NCBI RefSeq assembly: GCF_043944905.1
Contig: NZ_JBIMSN010000062.1
Location: 124,001 to 188,000 of the forward strand
Direction of reading: 5' to 3'
Length of the DNA stretch: 64,000 nucleotides
Source: Antrihabitans spumae
GTDB lineage: Bacteria; Actinomycetota; Actinomycetes; Mycobacteriales; Mycobacteriaceae
Shown here: positions 1-8,274 of the stretch, in pieces
How the letters are laid out: the number at the start of each line of letters is the position of its first letter
Numbering within the stretch: position 1 is the stretch's first letter
Program-made: the position numbers and the translations under genes
The notes under the pieces: generated by a model
Seen by the model: only the letters and a program-made list of their open reading frames with translations
The model's database searches: none
What the model was told of the DNA's origin: nothing

Positions 1-41
1 TCGACCGGACCGATGAAGTTGCGTTGCTGGTCGGCTGACAT
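1..41 (-). CDS. 5' end of an unidentified protein, cut by the window edge
   Basis: An ATG on the minus strand at 41-39 is preceded by AAAGGGTGG at good spacing, and 13 codons (starting MSADQQRNF) run open to the window edge. This is too short to name the protein. It is divergent from the amidase-monooxygenase operon, so it could belong to the same catabolic block or be its regulator, but neither is shown. Confidence 0.4.
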   Translation of the reverse strand, partial: MSADQQRNFIGPV

Positions 42-92
42 GGTGCCACCCTTTCGATGGTCGGTGCGCGTGAAGTTGTGCATTAGTCAACT

Positions 93-182
93 CTTGTGTC
101 CTGGATGTGGCAAGGGTTTTCGCGCAGGTCTTACCTACTCGCGAGTAGTTCCAGACCTTCGTGTGGCCTTATAGGACACAAG
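93..182. promoter_or_regulatory. Spaced inverted repeat CTTGTGTCCT / AGGACACAAG
   Basis: CTTGTGTCCT at 93-102 and its exact reverse complement AGGACACAAG at 173-182 flank 70 bp in the 276-bp divergent region between the partial minus-strand gene and the amidase. The same TTGTGTC core forms a compact palindrome before the permease (3876-3893), so these are probably binding half-sites of one regulator acting on the divergent promoters. The regulator is not identified. Apart from this, the 42-317 gap shows no gene. Confidence 0.5.
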
Positions 183-317
183 GGTTGACAGGAGGTGTCG
201 TAGGCTCTCAAGATAGACGTCAATCACATCGTGACCGGCCTGATCGTCACTATCGACGGTCGAAAGCAGGGAGTAAGTGCGTCCATCACCCGCCCATCGT
301 CGACGGGCAGCGCAGTG

Positions 318-1142
318 ATGCGCACGGCCCTGTATCAGGGGCCACACGCGCCAGGCGATGTCGAGGCAAATGTTGCAGCGATTGCAGCGGCCGCGGCCCG
401 TGCTGCTGCGGCCGGCGCCGACATCCTGGTGACACCGGAAATGTCGGCCACCGGCTACAACATCGGCGAACTGTCCGCCGAGCGAGCCGAACCCGCCGAC
501 GGACCCCTGTTCGACGCAATCGCGGAGATCGCCCGAAAGCATTCCATCGCAATCGTTTACGGCTATCCGGAGACTGTCGAGGCAGGCAACTACAACACGG
601 TTGCCGTTGTCGGTCCCGATGGAGCGCGCATCGCACGGCATCGCAAGACCCATCTCTACGGCGATCTCGACCGCGGACTCTTCGTCCAGGGCGAGGACTT
701 GGTCACGCAGTTTCGGCTTGGCGATCTCACCTGCGGGCTCGCGATCTGTTACGACATCGAATTCCCCGAGGTGGCGCGCGCTCATGCCGACGCCGGAACC
801 GATGTGCTGCTTGTGCCAACGGGTTTGATGGCGCCGTTCGAGGTCGTCAGCCGGATCCTGGTGCCGGCCCGGGCTTACGAGAACCAATTATTCGTCGCCT
901 ACGTCAACCGGTGTGATGTCGAGAACGAACTCAGCTACTGCGGGCTCAGTTGCGCGATCGGCCCGGACGGCGCCGACCTGGTGCGCGCCGGCGCCGCCGA
1001 GGAACTGCTGATTGCCGAATTCGACCCCGCCGCACTGACATCGGGGCGCACCATCAATACGCATCTGCCCGATCGGCGGAGCGACCTCTACGGACCTCTC
1101 GCGTCATCGCGCGAGCACGAAGAAACTAGGAGCAACGGATGA
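318..1142 (+). CDS. Nitrilase-superfamily amidase, DavA-like (5-aminovaleramide or 4-guanidinobutyramide amidase)
   Basis: A 274-aa carbon-nitrogen hydrolase with the complete Glu-Lys-Cys triad: E41 (in TPEM), K110 (in RKTHLYGDLDR) and C144 (in LAICYDIEFPE). It should hydrolyse a linear amide to the acid plus ammonia in the cytosol. The sequence closely resembles Pseudomonas DavA, including start MR-ALYQG, GYNIG, AIVYGYPE and the YCG motif near residue 210. The ATG at 318 was chosen because the family starts there; an in-frame GTG at 231 would add 29 atypical residues. The Shine-Dalgarno is weak. Its stop overlaps the start of the next gene, whose enzyme makes the amide substrate. Whether the amide derives from lysine or arginine cannot be settled from sequence. 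Confidence 0.88.
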   Translation: MRTALYQGPHAPGDVEANVAAIAAAAARAAAAGADILVTPEMSATGYNIGELSAERAEPADGPLFDAIAEIARKHSIAIVYGYPETVEAGNYNTVAVVGPDGARIARHRKTHLYGDLDRGLFVQGEDLVTQFRLGDLTCGLAICYDIEFPEVARAHADAGTDVLLVPTGLMAPFEVVSRILVPARAYENQLFVAYVNRCDVENELSYCGLSCAIGPDGADLVRAGAAEELLIAEFDPAALTSGRTINTHLPDRRSDLYGPLASSREHEETRSNG

Positions 1143-2830
1143 CCATCCCGATCGGACCAGAGGGCTTACACGACAACAGCGAGTTGCCGCCCCTCACGAT
1201 GTTCGGGCCGGACTTCCCGTTTGCCTACGACGACTACGTGAAGAACCCGGCGGGTATCGGCTCGGTGCCCCCGGAGGCGTACGGCACCCGCGTGGCAGTG
1301 ATCGGCGGTGGGTTGTCGGGAACGCTCATCGCGCGCGAATTGCTGCGTATGGGACTGCGTCCCGTGCTGTACGAGGCGGATCAGATCGGCGGCCGGATGC
1401 GATCGGTCGAGTTCGAGGGCCACCCTGGCGTCACTGCCGAGATGGGCTCGATGCGCTTCCCACCGTCGTCGACGACCCTGTTCCACTACCTCGACGAGAT
1501 GGGTCTGTCGACGACGCCGTTCCCGAACCCACTTGCCGACGCGACGTCGAGCACTGTCGTCGATCTCAAGGGCGACAAGCATTTTGCCAGGACCATCGAC
1601 GACCTCCCCGACATCTATCGTGAAGTCGCCGACGCGTGGGCTCGGACTCTCGACGAGCACGCCGAAGCGAAGGCGCTCACAGACGCGATCCGTAAACGCG
1701 ATGTGCCTGCGATAAAGGCGATCTGGGGCGATCTCGTCAAGCGCTACGACGATGTCACGTTCTACGGATTCCTCTGTCAGTCCGACGCATTCGCTCGTTT
1801 CGCACTCCGTGAGATCTTCGGTCAGGTCGGGTTCGGCACCGGCGGCTGGGATACCGACTTCCCGAACTCCATACTCGAAATCCTGCGCGTGACCTGCACC
1901 GCGGCCGACGACCACCACCAAGGTATCGACGGTGGCTCGCAGCAACTTCCGGTGCGGCTGTGGAGCACCCCCGTCGAGGGTGCCGCACATTGGCCCGCCG
2001 GTACGTCGGTGCAGTCGTTGCACGACGGTGGTGTGCCGCGCCCGCGCGTCATGGATCTGCGTCGTACCCACCCGGACAACTTCACCGTCACCGACAAGTC
2101 CGGACGAATCGACACGTTCCCGTCGGTTGTGTTCACCGGTCAGGGTTGGATGTTGCTCAACACGATCCGGTCCGACGAGCGCCTCATTCCGATCGACCAC
2201 TGGACGGCGATCGAGCGCACCCACTACATGGGATCGTCCAAGGTGTTCGTGCTCGTCGATCGGCCGTTCTGGAAGGACATCGATCCGGAAACCGGCCGCG
2301 AGGTGATGAGCATGACGCTCACCGACCGGATGAATCGTGGCACCTACCTGCTCGATTTCGGCGACGACAAACCAGGGCTCATCTGCCTGTCGTACACGTG
2401 GGCGGACGATTCGTTGAAACTGCTCCCACTCGATGCGACCGAGCGGATGGATCTGATGCTGAAGTCGCTCGCGGAGATCTACCCGAACGTCGACATCCGC
2501 AGCCACGTCATAGCGTCACCGGTGACGTTGTCATGGGAGACCGAACGCGACTTCATGGGAGCGTTCAAGGCGAATCTGCCTGGGCACTACCGCTATCAGC
2601 AGCGCCTCTACGGGCACTTCATGCAAGATCGGCTACCGCCCGAGTTCCGTGGGTTCTTCATGGCGGGCGACGACGTGTCGTGGACCGCGGGGTGGGCCGA
2701 AGGTGCCGTGCAGACGGCGCTGAACGCGGTGTGGGGAGTGATGAACCACTTCGGTGGGCGTACCCCGGAAGGCAATCCGGGCCCCGGCGACGTGTACGAC
2801 GACATCGCGCCGATCGAGTTGGAACCGTGA
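1139..2830 (+). CDS. Flavin-dependent L-lysine/L-arginine 2-monooxygenase family enzyme
   Basis: A 563-aa FAD amine-oxidase-fold protein that decarboxylates and oxygenates a basic amino acid to the amide one carbon shorter. The dinucleotide motif GGGLSG lies at residues 56-61, followed by YEADQIGGRMRS and the substrate-side motif GQVGFGTGGWDTDFPNS. The C-terminal FAD segment contains AGDDVSWTAGWAEGAVQTA. Length and motif order match Pseudomonas lysine 2-monooxygenase (DavB) nearly throughout (for example MFGPDFPFA near the N-terminus and NPGPGDV near the end). AGGAG precedes the ATG, which overlaps the amidase stop (ATGA). The linked ureohydrolase at 6343-7326 makes arginine a credible substrate. 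Tryptophan 2-monooxygenase is a more distant relative and is less likely. Confidence 0.88.
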   Translation: MTIPIGPEGLHDNSELPPLTMFGPDFPFAYDDYVKNPAGIGSVPPEAYGTRVAVIGGGLSGTLIARELLRMGLRPVLYEADQIGGRMRSVEFEGHPGVTAEMGSMRFPPSSTTLFHYLDEMGLSTTPFPNPLADATSSTVVDLKGDKHFARTIDDLPDIYREVADAWARTLDEHAEAKALTDAIRKRDVPAIKAIWGDLVKRYDDVTFYGFLCQSDAFARFALREIFGQVGFGTGGWDTDFPNSILEILRVTCTAADDHHQGIDGGSQQLPVRLWSTPVEGAAHWPAGTSVQSLHDGGVPRPRVMDLRRTHPDNFTVTDKSGRIDTFPSVVFTGQGWMLLNTIRSDERLIPIDHWTAIERTHYMGSSKVFVLVDRPFWKDIDPETGREVMSMTLTDRMNRGTYLLDFGDDKPGLICLSYTWADDSLKLLPLDATERMDLMLKSLAEIYPNVDIRSHVIASPVTLSWETERDFMGAFKANLPGHYRYQQRLYGHFMQDRLPPEFRGFFMAGDDVSWTAGWAEGAVQTALNAVWGVMNHFGGRTPEGNPGPGDVYDDIAPIELEP

Positions 2831-3807
2831 CAGCGCCTGACGTGGCCGATGTCGTTGTGGTCGGCGCGGGCGTCATCGGGCTGACGTCCGCACTTGCGTT
2901 GGCGCAGTCGGGTGTGCGAGACACCGTCGTCGCCGACAGGTTGCCCGCCGACACGGTGTCCGCGATCGCCGCCGCGATCTGGGAGCCCTACGACGCGTAT
3001 CCGAAAGACCTCGTGCTGCGTTGGTCGGTGGAATCGCTCGCCAGGTTCACCGAATTGGCCGCCGATCCCGACACGGGCGTCGCAAAGCGGGAAGGCGTTG
3101 TGCTGCAACGGGTGCCGGGTCGGACGGCGTGGTGGGCCGGGGATGTGGTCGCTGCTCGCGCTGCGCGACCCGACGAACTCGTCGACGGCGCCGTCTCCGG
3201 TGAGGTCTGCACTGTGCCGGTGATCGTGATGCCGATCTATCTCGAGTGGCTGCTCGGTGAGTGTGTGCGCGAGGGTGTGGCGTTCGAGTGGCGTTCACTG
3301 GAGTCCTTGGACGATGTCGGACATGGAGATTGCCCGATCGTCGTCGCAGCAGGCCTTGTGGCGGGCGCGCTGACTGGCGACACCCGCTTGGTGCCTGTAC
3401 GCGGCCAGATCGTTCGCGTTGCCAATCCTGGTCTGACGCGGTGGTACATAGACGAGGACAACGCGCGGGGGTGCACGTACGTGATCCCGCGAGCCGACGA
3501 CGTGATCTGCGGCGGTACGAACGAACCCGGGGAGACCGATCGGACGCCGGATTCCACTGTTGCGCAGTCGATTCTGGCCGCCGCGAGCAAGCTCGAACCG
3601 AGGCTCGCCGACGCCGCAGTCCTTGCCGACGTCGTTGGACTGCGTCCCGGTCGCGATGAGGTCCGCCTCGACGTCGGTGAGCATGCAGGGCGTCGTGTGG
3701 TGCACAGCTACGGACACGGCGGCGCCGGTGTCACCACGTCGTGGGGTGTTGCTGGAGACGTCGTTCGGCTTGTCTCCGAGGGTCGTGCCGGGGTTACCGA
3801 ACGGTAG
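2827..3807 (+). CDS. D-amino-acid oxidase family flavoprotein
   Basis: A 326-aa FAD-dependent oxidase of the DAAO fold. It has an N-terminal Rossmann motif VVGAGVIGL at about residues 10-18 and the C-terminal DAAO signature HSYGHGGAGVTTSWG. The expected activity is oxidative deamination of a D-amino acid to the 2-oxo acid, with H2O2 and ammonia. The GTG start overlaps the monooxygenase stop (GTGA), so the two are translationally coupled and the three-gene operon ends here. A role beside an L-amino-acid monooxygenase could be use of the D-enantiomer of the same amino acid; that is inference. Glycine oxidase activity is an alternative within the fold. Confidence 0.85.
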   Translation: MTAPDVADVVVVGAGVIGLTSALALAQSGVRDTVVADRLPADTVSAIAAAIWEPYDAYPKDLVLRWSVESLARFTELAADPDTGVAKREGVVLQRVPGRTAWWAGDVVAARAARPDELVDGAVSGEVCTVPVIVMPIYLEWLLGECVREGVAFEWRSLESLDDVGHGDCPIVVAAGLVAGALTGDTRLVPVRGQIVRVANPGLTRWYIDEDNARGCTYVIPRADDVICGGTNEPGETDRTPDSTVAQSILAAASKLEPRLADAAVLADVVGLRPGRDEVRLDVGEHAGRRVVHSYGHGGAGVTTSWGVAGDVVRLVSEGRAGVTER

Positions 3808-3875
3808 GTTCGCGCGGCGAATTCGCCTCGTAACACACCGCTTTGGGAATTTTACGAGTTTCTTTCCCGTGCCCA

Positions 3876-3893
3876 TTGTGTCGAGGGACACAA
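3876..3893. promoter_or_regulatory. Palindromic operator TTGTGTC-N4-GACACAA
   Basis: A perfect 7-bp inverted repeat with a 4-bp centre lies 57 bp upstream of the permease ATG, in the 142-bp gap after the D-amino-acid oxidase. A partial copy (AGGACACTT) follows at 3906-3914. The core is the same as in the repeat at 93-182, suggesting co-regulation of the amidase operon and the permease operon. Confidence 0.55.
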
Positions 3894-3949
3894 GCGTGCA
3901 TCCTTAGGACACTTAGGTTTCATCAGGGCAAATTCCGAGGAGTACGGCG

Positions 3950-5395
3950 ATGTCGTCGCTATTACAACAAGCACGGCGCCGCAAGCCGGTCCGACTGATA
4001 CAGGACGAGACCGGTGCAGATACAGGCAAGGGCGAACTCGCCAGAACAATCGGACTCGCACAGCTTTCGATGTTCGGTATCGGTGCCACCATCGGCACCG
4101 GCATCTTCATCATCCTGTCGCAGGCAGTTCCCGTCGCCGGACCCGCGACGCTGATCTCGTTCGTCGTGGCAGGCATCGTGGCAGGCCTCACTGCCATCTG
4201 TTACGCCGAACTCGCCGGCGCGGTCCCCGTCTCGGGCTCGTCGTATTCCTACACCTACGCGACGCTCGGCGAGATGCCCGCAGTCGCGGTCGGGGCGTGC
4301 TTGTTGCTGGAGTACGGCGTCTCGGCGGCAGCCGTTTCGGTCGGTTGGTCGCAGTACCTCAACCAGCTGCTCGACAATCTGTTCAGCGTCCGTATTCCAG
4401 ACGCACTGTCGCAGGCGCCGGAGCAGGGCGGCATCATCAATCTCCCCGCCGTCGTTCTCGTCTGCCTCTGCGGTGTCCTGCTCGTCCGAGGTGCCAGCGA
4501 GTCGGCCAAGATCAACGCGATCATGGTCGGCATCAAGCTCGGCATCCTCGCTCTGTTCGTCGTCGTCGGCATCGCAGGCTGGAACACCGACCACTTCGCC
4601 GACTTCGCTCCGTTCGGATTCAGCGGCATCATGTCGGCCGCCGGCATCATCTTCTTCTCCTACATCGGTCTCGACGCCGTCTCCACAGCCGGTGAAGAAG
4701 TAAAGAATCCGCGCCGCAACCTGCCGTTGGCAATCCTGATCTCGCTCGTCGCCGTCACCGGCGTTTATATCGCGGTGGTCGCCGTCGCAATCGGCGCGCA
4801 GCCTGCAGATCAGTTCCAGGACCAGGAAGCGGGACTCGCCGCGATACTCGAAAACGTGACGGGCTCGTCGTGGCCGGGAACAGTCTTGGCCGCCGGTGCC
4901 GTCGTCTCGATCTTCAGCGTCACCCTCGTCGTGATCTACGGTCAGACCCGCATCCTGTTCGCCATGTCGCGCGACGGGATGATCCCGAAGGTGTTCCACA
5001 AGGTCAATCCGCGCACGTTGACGCCGATTCCCAACACGATCATCGTGTGTGCCGTGATCAGCGTGCTCGCAGGTTTCATCCCGATCAACTTCCTTGCCGA
5101 GATGACGAGCATCGGCACTCTCGTTGCGTTCCTCGTGGTGTCGATCGGCGTGATGGTGCTGCGGCGTATTGCGCCCGACCTGAAACGAAGCTTCAAGGTG
5201 CCCGGCTATCCGGTGACGCCGATCTTGTCGATCATCGGTTGCATCTGGATCATCAAAGATCTTCGGCCCGTGACCGTCTACGTGTTCCTCGTCTGGGTGG
5301 CGATCGCGCTCGGCTGGTATCTCGCGTACGGCAGGTCGCACTCCTACCTAGAGAAGGCGGATGCCGCAGGGACGAACGCGAAGGACGAGCTATGA
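3950..5395 (+). CDS. APC-family amino acid permease
   Basis: A 481-aa integral membrane protein with about 12 hydrophobic helices. It has the APC-family start SMFGIGATIGTGIFI at about residues 40-54, the helix-3 stretch CYAELAGAVPVSGSSY, and a C-terminal loop with KVPGYPVTP. It resembles cationic-amino-acid (CAT/YfnA-like) transporters more than the LysP/GABA permease type. The ATG at 3950 has GAGGAG 8 nt upstream, and the gene overlaps the following stress protein (ATGA). With the upstream monooxygenase operon and the shared palindrome, it probably imports the amino acid that those enzymes consume. Confidence 0.88.
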   Translation: MSSLLQQARRRKPVRLIQDETGADTGKGELARTIGLAQLSMFGIGATIGTGIFIILSQAVPVAGPATLISFVVAGIVAGLTAICYAELAGAVPVSGSSYSYTYATLGEMPAVAVGACLLLEYGVSAAAVSVGWSQYLNQLLDNLFSVRIPDALSQAPEQGGIINLPAVVLVCLCGVLLVRGASESAKINAIMVGIKLGILALFVVVGIAGWNTDHFADFAPFGFSGIMSAAGIIFFSYIGLDAVSTAGEEVKNPRRNLPLAILISLVAVTGVYIAVVAVAIGAQPADQFQDQEAGLAAILENVTGSSWPGTVLAAGAVVSIFSVTLVVIYGQTRILFAMSRDGMIPKVFHKVNPRTLTPIPNTIIVCAVISVLAGFIPINFLAEMTSIGTLVAFLVVSIGVMVLRRIAPDLKRSFKVPGYPVTPILSIIGCIWIIKDLRPVTVYVFLVWVAIALGWYLAYGRSHSYLEKADAAGTNAKDEL

Positions 5396-6273
5396 CGCTG
5401 ATCGTCGGCTACTCACCGGATGGCAAAAGCAAAGCCATCATTCATCTGGCCGCCATGCTCGCGCGGTCGGCCGGTGAGGATGTCGTTGTCTGCTCGGTGA
5501 CTCCCGCGGCGCCGCTGCCGAGTGCTGCGCGTGTCGACGAGGAGTATCGGCGCTACGCGCACGGCGAGGCGAGTGCCGCGCTGGACGCTGCGCGAAAGAT
5601 CATGCCTGCCGATATCGAAGCCGAATACGTTGTGCACGACGCACGTTCGACATCGTCCGGCCTGCTCGAGCTGTCGCAAGAGCGGTCCGCGTCCATGATC
5701 GTGCTCGGTTCGTCGTCGGCGGGCGTGTTCGGACACGTCGCGCTCGGCAGCGTCACGTCACGGCTGCTCTACAGCTCACACGTGCCGGTTGCGTTGGCGC
5801 CACGAGGATTTCGAGTCCGCGGCGCGGCGAAAGTCGAGCGGGTGACGGCGGCATACAACGGTTCGCCCGATCAGGACGAGATGGTGTTGGCCGCGGCAGC
5901 AGTTGCGGCGCGGGTCGGTGCGACGTTGCGTCTCGCGGCGTTCGCTGTGCGTGGCCCGACGCCGTACTCGACGAGTCTCGGGTCCGAGGGAGACTCGCCC
6001 GTCGTCTCGGAATGGGCAGAGGCGGTGCAACGTGACTCCGATGCGGCGCTGCGCAGGGTAGCTGCGCTGCCGGAGGTTCCCGACACGGCAGAATCCGTTG
6101 TGGGACATGGCAGAACCTGGGCAGAAGCGCTCGACGACGTGGACTGGGTCGACGGCGATGTGCTGACGATCGGGTCAAGCAAGTCGGGCCCGATCAAGCT
6201 GGTGTTCCTCGGCTCGCGGGCAGCGAAGATAGTGCGGCATTCGCCGGTGCCGGTGGTCGTAGTCCCGCGATAG
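5392..6273 (+). CDS. Tandem universal stress protein (UspA family)
   Basis: A 293-aa protein with two Usp domains, roughly residues 1-140 and 150-293. The nucleotide-binding signature appears in the first half as LGSSSAGVFGHVALGSVTSRL and ends HVPVALAP; the second half ends GSRAAKIVRHSPVPVVVVPR. The second copy has lost the glycine-rich GxxG segment, so it may not bind ATP. The start overlaps the permease stop, making it the second gene of that operon; Usp proteins encoded next to transporters often modulate them, but that is only suggested here. The ORF is followed by the three-hairpin terminator-like element. Confidence 0.85.
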   Translation: MTLIVGYSPDGKSKAIIHLAAMLARSAGEDVVVCSVTPAAPLPSAARVDEEYRRYAHGEASAALDAARKIMPADIEAEYVVHDARSTSSGLLELSQERSASMIVLGSSSAGVFGHVALGSVTSRLLYSSHVPVALAPRGFRVRGAAKVERVTAAYNGSPDQDEMVLAAAAVAARVGATLRLAAFAVRGPTPYSTSLGSEGDSPVVSEWAEAVQRDSDAALRRVAALPEVPDTAESVVGHGRTWAEALDDVDWVDGDVLTIGSSKSGPIKLVFLGSRAAKIVRHSPVPVVVVPR

Positions 6274-6342
6274 GGCGCTTCGCGCCTCGTGAGTCCTTTC
6301 GGAGGTTGGGCCCTCCGAAAGGACTCACGAGCAGCTTGCTGC
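6274..6342. repeat. Three-hairpin repeat element, copy 1 (convergent terminator)
   Basis: A central stem of 20 bp (CTCGTGAGTCCTTTCGGAGG at 6286-6305, perfect complement at 6312-6331, 6-nt loop) is flanked by two short stems: GGCGC-TTC-GCGCC at 6274-6286 and GCAGC-TT-GCTGC at 6331-6342. It fills the gap between the convergent stress-protein and ureohydrolase genes, so it probably terminates both. Related copies lie at 9861-9931 and 56422-56490. Confidence 0.8.
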
Positions 6343-7326
6343 CTAGGCGTTTCCGGCGTACCAGGAAATGAACTCGTAGGCGAGATGTGATGCTGCGACG
6401 CTGGTGATTTCGGCGTGATCGTAGGCCGGCGCGACCTCGACGACGTCGGCGCCGACTAGGTTCAGCTTCCGCAGACCGCGCAGGATTTCGAGGAGTTCAC
6501 GGCTCGTCATGCCGCCGGCCTCGGGAGTTCCCGTGCCGGGCGCGTGTGCGGGGTCGAGTACGTCGATGTCGATCGAGACGTACAGCGGTCGGTTGCCGAT
6601 GCGGTCGCGCAATGCGTCGACGATCTCGTCGACGCCGCGACGGAACACATCGGCCGAGGTGTAGATGCCGAACCCGAACCTGCGGTCGTCCTCGAGGTCC
6701 TTCTTGCCGTACAGCGGTCCGCGGGTGCCGACGTGCGCGAGTGCTTCCGTGTCGACGATGCCCTCTTCGACAGCGCGACGGAACGGTGTGCCGTGGGTGT
6801 ACTCGGCGCCGAAGTAGGTGTCCCAGGTGTCGAGGTGAGCGTCGAAGTGCAGCAACGCAACCGGTCCGTGGACCGACGCGACAGACCGCAGCAGTGGCAG
6901 TGCGATGGTGTGATCGCCGCCGATGCAGACGAGCTTCGTGTTGTCCTTGGCGAATACTCCGGACGCACCTTCGAGGGTCTCGATGGCCTCGTTGATGTTG
7001 AACGGGTTGAGCGCGACGTCGCCGGCGTCGGCGACCTGAAGGGCAGCGAACGGCGACACGTCGACGGCCGGGTTGTATGGCCGCAGTAGGCGACTGGCCT
7101 CACGAATAGCCGACGGACCGAACCGTGCGCCCGGGCGGTAGGACACACCACTGTCGAACGGGACGCCGAGGACCGCGACGTCGGTCTTGTCGATCTCGGC
7201 GAGTGTTGGCAGCCTGGCGAACGTCGCGGGACCGCAGAATCGGGGTACCAACGACGAGTCGACGGGGCCTACGCGGCCGCCTTCGGTGATCCTCGGAACC
7301 TCGTACGATGCACGGCTGTTGGTCAT
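6343..7326 (-). CDS. Agmatinase/guanidinobutyrase-family ureohydrolase
   Basis: A 327-aa Mn-dependent ureohydrolase that releases urea from a guanidino compound. The binuclear metal ligands are in GGDHT, HFDAHLDTWD and SIDIDVLDPAHAPG. The segment YTHGTPFRRA is typical of the agmatinase/4-guanidinobutyrase group. The ATG at 7326 (MTNSRASYEV) has a purine-rich AAGGCGGAAG upstream; an upstream in-frame start at 7386 would overlap the operator region. It diverges from the class II aldolase across a 136-bp region that carries a LysR-type site. Together with the monooxygenase and amidase nearby, 4-guanidinobutyrate is the favoured substrate; agmatine or guanidinopropionate remain possible. Confidence 0.85.
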   Translation of the reverse strand: MTNSRASYEVPRITEGGRVGPVDSSLVPRFCGPATFARLPTLAEIDKTDVAVLGVPFDSGVSYRPGARFGPSAIREASRLLRPYNPAVDVSPFAALQVADAGDVALNPFNINEAIETLEGASGVFAKDNTKLVCIGGDHTIALPLLRSVASVHGPVALLHFDAHLDTWDTYFGAEYTHGTPFRRAVEEGIVDTEALAHVGTRGPLYGKKDLEDDRRFGFGIYTSADVFRRGVDEIVDALRDRIGNRPLYVSIDIDVLDPAHAPGTGTPEAGGMTSRELLEILRGLRKLNLVGADVVEVAPAYDHAEITSVAASHLAYEFISWYAGNA

Positions 7327-7389
7327 GCTTGCTTCCGCCTTCTTGCCACTCGACAGTGTGAAATCTCTTACACAAGACACTAGCATGTA

Positions 7390-7407
7390 TTTAAATCAGT
7401 TGATATA
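7390..7407. promoter_or_regulatory. AT-rich operator TTTAAATCAGTTGATATA
   Basis: This 18-mer lies in the divergent region between the ureohydrolase and the aldolase. It matches TTTAAATCACGTGATATA at 11463-11480, upstream of the LysR gene, at 16 of 18 positions, in an otherwise GC-rich chromosome. The 7-bp arms TTTAAAT (7390-7396) and ATTTAAA (7407-7413) form a wider palindrome. A LysR binding site shared with the symporter/regulator promoter is the simplest reading. Confidence 0.6.
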
Positions 7408-7462
7408 TTTAAAGACGAAAAGCTTTCCAGCTCAGTTACAACGCACGCAAGGAGATCCGCAC

Positions 7463-8227
7463 ATGACCGCATCGACGCTCGAAACCGTGAAGACCGAGGC
7501 GGAGCTTCGACGCGAACTAGCGGCGGTCTACCGGCTGCTCGCGCACTTCAAGATGACCGACCTCATCTTCACCCATGTGTCGGTACGGATCCCAGGGCCG
7601 GAGCATCACTTCCTGATCAACCCGTACGGGCTGCTGTTCGAAGAGATCACGGCGTCCAACCTCGTCAAGATCGGTCTCGACGGTGAACTTGTCGAGCCGT
7701 CCGAATATCGCGTCAACCCAGCGGGATTCGTCATTCACGGCGCCATCCACGAGGCACGCGAAGACGCCCACTGCGTGTTGCACACCCACACGAAAGCTGG
7801 CTGTGCTGTTGCTGCGCAGGAAGCGGGTTTGCTTCCGCTGAACCAGATTTCGATGGAGTTCTACAACCGTGTCGCCTACCACGACTACGAAGGAATCGCA
7901 CTCAACACCGCCGAGCGGGAACGCCTCGTCGCGGACCTCGGCGCCCACCCGGCTCTGATCCTGCGCAACCACGGCATGCTGACGCTCGGTACAACACCGT
8001 CGGAGGCGTTCCTTCGGATGTTCTACCTGGAGAAGGCATGCGACATCCAGATCGCCGCACAGGCCGGCGGTGAACTGCGGGTGCCGAGCCACGAGATCGC
8101 CGAGTACACCGCCAAGCAGTTCGCAGGTGAGGTGACCGACGACTTCACCGACGATCACGCCTACGACATGGCATGGGCCGCGTTGCTGCGGCTGCTCGAT
8201 CGCACGCAGCCCGATTACAAGGACTAG
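7463..8227 (+). CDS. Class II aldolase/adducin family protein
   Basis: A 254-aa class II aldolase/adducin-fold protein. Probable zinc ligands are in CVLHTHTKAG and in LRNHGMLTLG, which carry the family's HxH and His motifs. Members cleave or decarboxylate phosphorylated or free hydroxy-oxo compounds; many in this subgroup have unknown substrates. The ATG at 7463 has AAGGAG 8 nt upstream, fixing the start; longer in-frame extensions run back through the operator and into the ureohydrolase and were discarded. Being divergent from the ureohydrolase and under the LysR-like site, it probably acts on the same carbon source, but its substrate is not predicted. Confidence 0.85.
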   Translation: MTASTLETVKTEAELRRELAAVYRLLAHFKMTDLIFTHVSVRIPGPEHHFLINPYGLLFEEITASNLVKIGLDGELVEPSEYRVNPAGFVIHGAIHEAREDAHCVLHTHTKAGCAVAAQEAGLLPLNQISMEFYNRVAYHDYEGIALNTAERERLVADLGAHPALILRNHGMLTLGTTPSEAFLRMFYLEKACDIQIAAQAGGELRVPSHEIAEYTAKQFAGEVTDDFTDDHAYDMAWAALLRLLDRTQPDYKD

Positions 8228-8233
8228 AAACTC

Positions 8234-8272
8234 TGTGATTCCTCCGGATTCCGGGAGGAATCACACGTTTTC
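8234..8272. terminator. Bidirectional terminator hairpin
   Basis: A perfect 12-bp stem (TGTGATTCCTCC at 8234-8245, GGAGGAATCACA at 8254-8265, 8-nt loop) followed by GTTTTCT lies between the converging aldolase and hydroxyacid dehydrogenase genes. Confidence 0.8.
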
Positions 8273-8274
8273 TG

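Noticed and set aside
231..317. GTG start at 231 for the amidase
   Set aside because: The added 29 residues are not seen in DavA-like proteins, and the family begins at the ATG at 318.
1166..2506. 446-codon open frame on the minus strand
   Set aside because: It is antisense to the monooxygenase gene, which has complete motifs and a coupled start. Its product is Arg/His-rich with no domain, as expected for a shadow frame in GC-rich DNA.
1139..2830. Tryptophan 2-monooxygenase (IAA pathway) as the name for this enzyme
   Set aside because: The sequence follows lysine 2-monooxygenase more closely, and the partner amidase is nitrilase-type, not the amidase-signature IaaH type.
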